Positions 59,110 to 64,000 of a stretch of DNA of 64,000 nucleotides are shown piece after piece. Numbering within the stretch: the stretch's first letter is position 1; each line of letters starts with the position of its first letter. Source of the stretch: Stenopsyche tienmushanensis. Taxonomy: Eukaryota; Arthropoda; Insecta; Trichoptera; Stenopsychidae. The stretch lies in the NCBI GenBank assembly GCA_008973525.1, contig WACJ01000079.1:248001-312000 (forward strand), in the 5' to 3' direction. Made by a program: the position numbers and the translations under genes. The notes under the pieces were generated by a model. It did no database searches, was not told the DNA's origin, and saw only the letters and a program-made list of their open reading frames with translations.

Positions 59110-59170
59110 CAGTGTTTACCAATCTTTTTACACATGAGAACCGGTAAAAAAAATGCGGACCACTAATACT
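59110..59170 (+). mobile_element. Probable hAT-type transposon end
   Basis: CAGTGTTTACCAATCTTTTT at 59110, followed further in by ATGCGGACCACTAA, closely follows the hAT terminal pattern CAGTGTTTCCCAA-CTTTTT...GCGGACCAC. No inverse copy was found downstream. Confidence 0.55.
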
Positions 59171-59967
59171 GAAATAAAAATGGTTATTTATATAATATTT
59201 TACCATATAAGATAATATGAGAAATGAAATGAAGTCTTCAAGTGCGCGCGTTGAAAATCAATTTCAACACGTTAAGTACCAATCAGGCCAATAACCTCAT
59301 CTCCCTTGTTATTTCAAGAAGATAGACTGAATATTGTGAAGAATCGTATTAAAATCTCTATTTGAGTAGGAGTAAAAAACGATCACATGATTTTAAATCG
59401 TTTAAGTGCAAAACAGCGTTCTTTGCTTGAAATTTGCGCCAAAAGTGCGGCGTGGCGATATATAGACGTCGAATTACCGGCAGAAATTGTGTACCTGACC
59501 TCCTGGTACATTTTGCGCTATGTAGTGTAATAGTGTCAGATACAATTATTACATTATTATTACGGTTATATTTCGTGAAATATTTTTGATTTTATTAACA
59601 TCGCATTTTTGAAAAGAATTTGCGAAATTCGGGAGTAGGATTCGAACGGATAAAAAGTATGCTAAACATGAACATATCAATTCAACAGCAGAAAAATCGA
59701 TGTCTCAAACTGATGAGACATACGACCTGAAAGAATTAATGAGCAAAATTTTAATAAGCTTTAAAATATTTATTTTTAAAGTGCATAATTCATCGGAAAT
59801 ATGTATATTTCTGATTTCCCAAATTTGTTAGTACGGTGAAAATGTTAACACATTCTGGATTTGAACCCAAACCTGCATAATAAAAGTCCAGCATCTAACC
59901 CACTATTATATATCCACACCCACAATAATATTTTTTCAGCAACTGCTTTTTTTCTTCAATAAAGTCT

Positions 59968-60023
59968 TTAACCCTATCGGACCGGAAATCGTGAGACAAA
60001 GACGGGTGTCTTGCGTCTCATCA
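59968..60023 (+). mobile_element. Single TTAA-type end with 12-bp hairpin
   Basis: TTAA at 59968-59971 is followed by CCCTATCGGACCGG. The imperfect inverted pair TGAGACAAAGAC and GTCTTGCGTCTCA follows at 59991-60022. No partner end was found. Confidence 0.4.
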
Positions 60024-60414
60024 TACACTCGTGAATCGATGGCAAAGTCATGCCGTAAAGGTACCCCTACATGTCTAAAGAATCTTTTAATCGTCATAAA
60101 ATTTAGGTTAATTAACTGAAATCGCTATCGTTGGATAAGCTATTTAGCTTTTTCAACAAAGATAAGACGACTTTCGTTCGTGTTGTCTTGAAAGCAGGCG
60201 TTTGTTTTGATAATAAATATATTTGCATCATTCTTATCGTTGACCAATTTTGTAATTCTCCCTTGACTGTTCTGGACCAGTCTGTATCACCATTCCTTTG
60301 AAAAATCTGCTTGCACGATAACCCTGTCCTTTTATTTTCGCAACACATTAATAGGCAAAAATAGCTGAACAACAGAAAGCAAATACCATGTATGTTGAAC
60401 ATTAAGAAATATTC

Positions 60415-60530
60415 CGAAGAAATTAACGAATATTGTATGCTATCAATAGTGTTAAGGTTCATTTATTGAGCTTGATTCATTATCAAGATTGTTACACGTT
60501 ATGGCGGAGCTGATAGAAAAGTGGATTTAT
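60415..60530 (+). mobile_element. Diverged fragment of family P
   Basis: AGAAATTAACGAATATT...GCTATCAATAGT resembles 62338-62372 of the family P copy. Further on, TTATGGCGGAGCTGATAGAA and AGTGGATTTATA resemble its GGTCCTGACAGATAAGT-GATTTGT block. Both ends are lost. Confidence 0.45.
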
Positions 60531-61541
60531 ATTAGAGCGTAGCGTGTATGTTCTCCGGTTTGAAATTATTCTGTTTTTTCTGGATTTCAGCAGAATCTTT
60601 GTATAAATACATCTAATATTTATTGGGTATACATCGAGTCTTCATTGCTTGATTTTTATTCAAATTTATACTAATTCGTATATGCAAATGAGTTGAAGTG
60701 TTCCTAACTGCGTATTTAATGCGAATGCTTGGTTTTAATTTATAAATATGTTTGTACAGGTCCGGTTTCGCCCGTGGGGCGACTTTCTTTGAAATGAACA
60801 CTCCAAAGCTGCAATGAAAACGCATATTTATGTCATTCGTTCCCTGATTGTAACCGATATGTATGCAAATTGACAATTTCGAATTCTGCATTTATCCGGA
60901 TATCCAAAGGAGGAATTCGATGATGCTGTGTGTAACGTTATACCCATTTTCGTTTCGTCATTTCGAATTCGGATATGGCAACGATGTGATGTTGAAAAAA
61001 CAATTTCGACGGTCAGAATTGATGCGGAACACAATTATACAATAGAATTGTTATGGATCTTTATGTGTTTCATCCGCTCGTTCCCATGCAAATCAAAAAT
61101 GAAATGATCTGACAGCCGATCGCCAAAATAACTACTGGTCTTGCCGAATCAGACCGTAAAAATACCGTTGTTTTCTCGCGATTTCATACCTTAAAAGTAA
61201 TAAGTTCGGATCGATGGTGGTAACTTTTTATCGCATTGAACGCAGAAGAAGCTGCGTAAAGAAATGCACAATTGTTCCATCTGAGTAAACGTGTAACAAA
61301 CCCAATTTCTCCAATGGAAAAAGATATATAAAAAAATAATTATTTTTACAAAAATATTGCCGATAGTGTGAGAATTTCATTCTATTCGCAATGAAAACTT
61401 TAAAAACAGTATGATTATCAAATTTCACATATTTTTTGTCGTGCGAATACAAGTATTTAAAGGCAAGAATGTAATTTTTTTGTAGGAAGATTGAATTTGG
61501 ATATTGTCTTTATTCTGACATGTTCAAATAAATTCGTATAA

Positions 61542-61570
61542 TACATCACTCAATAAGTTCGTAGGATTTT
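61542..61570 (+). mobile_element. Solo mariner terminus
   Basis: ATACATCACTCAATAAGTTC followed by GTAGGAT is identical to the left end of the element at 5188. The sequence inward (from 61568) shows no transposase blocks and no inverse end, so this is a truncated or heavily deleted copy of the same family. Confidence 0.75.
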
Positions 61571-62084
61571 TTTCGATAGGATTGCAAACAACGACCCCAA
61601 AGAAAAATGTATAGAATGAGGCCTTCCAGATTTTTCGTCATCTGTTCAAAATGTCCACTCCTGCACTAACTGTATATTTTTAAAATTGCTATAATATATT
61701 TTAGATAAACTTCGGCTGTTTTGATCTGATTTCGCATATACATATTGTGTAAATCGGCTTGGATTTTCTGAAGGAAAGAATTGTGTTATTCGCTTGGCTA
61801 TTGCCTTTAGATTCCTTGAAAACGTATGAATCTAAGGATTCCTATAAATTGATCTCCTTGGTGTTGGAAAAATGCATCATTTTCATGACATCTCTTCACT
61901 GTCAGATTCAAGAATCTCAATTTTATTCTCGCATTAATATATTTTCGTAAATAAAGTAAAACTATACCAAAACTATATTTTGAGTCCATATGTTATTGTT
62001 TACATGTTTTTTAAAAGATTTTTGCATAAAAAAATGGATTATGCGAAACATTTTTGTAAATTATTATTTTTTTGTTTGATGATA

Positions 62085-62515
62085 TTAACCCATTAAAGAA
62101 GTAAGACACAGTTTTGTTTTTGAATTCTAGTGATTCAAAAATAACATTCTAATACGTTGAGCTTGGAAACAGACAGAGACGGAGAGTGTCTTGCACGTTG
62201 TGCTTGAACAAAGACGGAGAGAGTTTCTCGCGTACATCGTACGATTGTATAGATCGTTAACCAAAATTTATCCACTAATAATGATGTGTGAATGATATAG
62301 TGATTCGATTTCAAGTGTATTGTTTATGTCTACTTGTAGAAATTAACGAATATTTTGTGCTATCGACAGTATTTATTTATTTATGTACAAGTTTCATACA
62401 CGCTGCGATGGTCCTGACAGATAAGTAGATTTGTACGAATGATAAGTGGCGAACATACAAATACAGCATCTAAGTTTATGATATTTTTAAATTAGTTCAA
62501 TACTAAAAGGGTTAA
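62085..62515 (+). mobile_element. TTAA-flanked short element, family P, copy 2
   Basis: TTAA at 62085-62088 is followed by CCCATTAAAG, and TACTAAAAGGG ends at TTAA (62512-62515). In inverse the right end reads CCCTTTTAGTA, so the termini agree at CCC-TTA. The inside is homologous to 48541-48964 in the same order. The length (431 bp with both TTAA) matches the 424 bp of copy 1. It has no coding capacity and lies in the presumed first intron of the 57719 gene. Confidence 0.82.
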
Positions 62516-64000
62516 TACTTATTGAATGTAATCGATAGCTTTGATGGAACATTCCCATCTTCAACGCTGATATTTCAATGAAAATGTGCATTTAATATAG
62601 AATTTAATCTTCTTCTTCTTATGGTACAATATTTGTTACCACCATAGGAGATTTTTCTAGTAAAAAATACTTTTTTAGATCCAGGATATCAGAATAAATT
62701 TGGATCATAATGATCGATCAGAAATATGAATACTTCCCATCTATCATTTTTTTGTCAAACTTGATCATCTTCATCAGCCCCCAAAGCTCATGTTTTGCTT
62801 TGTTTAAAGAAATATCCCTGACTTTAACTTAACACAAATAAGCGTAATTTGGTTAAATGTGCTCAATTTAGATATAATACTATAAAAAATATGTTTATTA
62901 ACTGAAAATGGACAGGTCATGTACCGAGGCGAATATATGAAATATTTGTGAATGCTTCCATACAATACTGTATTAATTTCATGATATCGTGTTTGTCCAT
63001 TTGCAAAGGTTTCGACATCGGAACCGTTGAAACTTTTGAAATGTCATCAAAGCAAATCCACGCGAAAAATATCCCAATCCGATCGTCCCGAAAGTATCCC
63101 GCCCCGGCTATTTTTGTTCGGTAATCGAAACTTTTTGTTCGCCAATTTTTGCAAGTGTGACGTAACAACTCGATCAACTGTGTATATTTTTGCCGAAAAA
63201 GCAATATATATGCAAATATTAGGCTGCTCTGTTCGAAACTTCCAGAATCACAATTCCGCTCAGAACATCTATTAAAAGTTTTGTCATTCAGATAAATTTA
63301 CACGTGCATAAATATTTCATTGTATAAAATCATACAAATTTATTCATGGCGTAATTTGTTGCCGGTGAGAAAAGTTGATACTTTAATTAATGTATCGATC
63401 GGCACGCTAATAAATGCCCTCCTGGCGGTGCCGAACAACTGGCGATGCCTTCTTGGAACGACAGAAAAATATCCTTTATTGAATTTAAGCATGTTTATCC
63501 ATACTAAATCTTATATAAATAAAAATGTTGAAATATATTTGATATCACTTGTAATTTATTTGTATTTGATACACACTGTACAAAAAGCCTTATCGCTTTG
63601 GGCGTAATACCTGTTTCTGTTTATATTGTGACGATTCAATTTTTATCTTTTGTGTATTTATTGCTCAATTACGTTTTTTTTTTTGTTAATGTATAATACT
63701 TGATCCAGAAAAAAACATTGTTTTGAAAGGACAAAATAAATATGATATTCCGTGTTGTTTTCAGGGCTTTGCTAAAAATGTATAATTGGGGTAAATTGAA
63801 ACTCAATAAAAAACGACCAAATGTACGTCTTTACTTGAACTTGATTGGACCACTTGACCTTTTTGGTTGTCTTTGTTTTGCAATAAATTATCCTGATGGA
63901 ACCAGATGTCTTCGTGGCAAGTAAAATTCACCACTGGTGTCTATTCCATTAAGATCTAATGGAAGATGAACCGTAAGCGGCTTCTGTTCGATATTTTTTA
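62516..64000. other. Non-coding right end of window
   Basis: This is A+T-rich sequence with a slightly G+C-richer patch at 63030-63130. The frames at 62917-63204 and 63027-63275 overlap on opposite strands and match nothing known. Confidence 0.4.

Larger units (their letters stand above)
57789..64000 (+). other. Presumed first intron of the 57719 gene
   Basis: No second coding exon with a matching phase-1 acceptor was found up to the window end. The candidate acceptor TGTTGTTTTCAG at 63764 leads into a stop in the required frame. The stretch contains a CpG-rich first kilobase, a GGGCGAG...CTCGCCC hairpin (58005-58026) and the transposon pieces listed separately. The rest is A+T-rich. The frames at 58296-58562, 60112-60462 and 63320-63607 have no recognisable domain. 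Confidence 0.5.

Noticed and set aside
60112..60462. 116-codon minus frame
   Set aside because: It overlaps a diverged copy of repeat family P, has A/T-rich codons and matches no domain I know.
63742..63924. Possible exon 2 after the acceptor TGTTGTTTTCAG at 63764
   Set aside because: With the phase-1 donor at 57788 the reading meets a stop after three codons, so it cannot continue the signal-peptide exon.

Overview
This window looks like nuclear DNA of an insect, or at least an arthropod. It is strongly A+T-rich, has almost no long open frames, and carries mariner, pogo/Tigger, hAT-like, TTAA-type (piggyBac-like), non-LTR and tRNA-derived SINE sequences. Its one convincing gene start has an Inr-DPE core promoter of the arthropod type. 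I cannot name the order or species. There are no operons, CRISPR arrays or prokaryotic signals.

Genes. The clearest gene begins near 57367 on the + strand. A locally G+C- and CpG-rich island holds an Inr (57365-57370) with a DPE at exactly +28 (57394-57398), a roughly 350-nt leader with two short upstream ORFs, and an ATG at 57719. That ATG opens a 23-codon signal-peptide exon ending at a consensus 5' splice site (57788/57789, phase 1). The remaining 6.2 kb would be its first intron, and I see no second coding exon before the window ends. A second, weaker candidate is an 81-codon open frame on the minus strand (stop at 15524, probable acceptor before 15761) with G/C-ending codons in an A+T-rich setting. 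It reads like a last coding exon or a young transposon fragment; I do not recognise the protein.

Mobile DNA. Everything else I can identify is broken transposable elements. Mariner-type remnants lie at 5188-6116, 8653-8925, 12075-13690 and 42890-43234, with a solo terminus at 61542. A pogo/Tigger transposase C-terminus lies at 22838-23256 and a non-LTR reverse transcriptase at 55946-56690. Four copies of one tRNA-derived SINE sit at 19868, 26537, 47509 and 55204. TTAA-bounded short elements are at 42300-42882, 48541-48964, 54148-54802 and 62085-62515, with further single TTAA ends at 9544, 58917 and 59968. hAT-like ends occur at 32438, 51628, 54348 and 59110. Foldback elements are at 5028, 16549, 52369-52965 and 57071. 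An unnamed dispersed repeat family has four copies (780, 20575, 26985, 39983), carries a near-palindromic GGTCTGGCCAGACC and keeps a short shared peptide frame in two copies.

Layout. Positions 1-57 kb are gene-poor sequence, intergenic or intronic to genes outside the window. Positions 57.2-57.8 kb are promoter plus exon 1. Positions 57.8-64 kb are presumed first intron. The most unusual pattern is that several TTAA-type ends carry a short hairpin just inside the terminus, and three separate loci repeat a palindrome at a 42-44 bp spacing.
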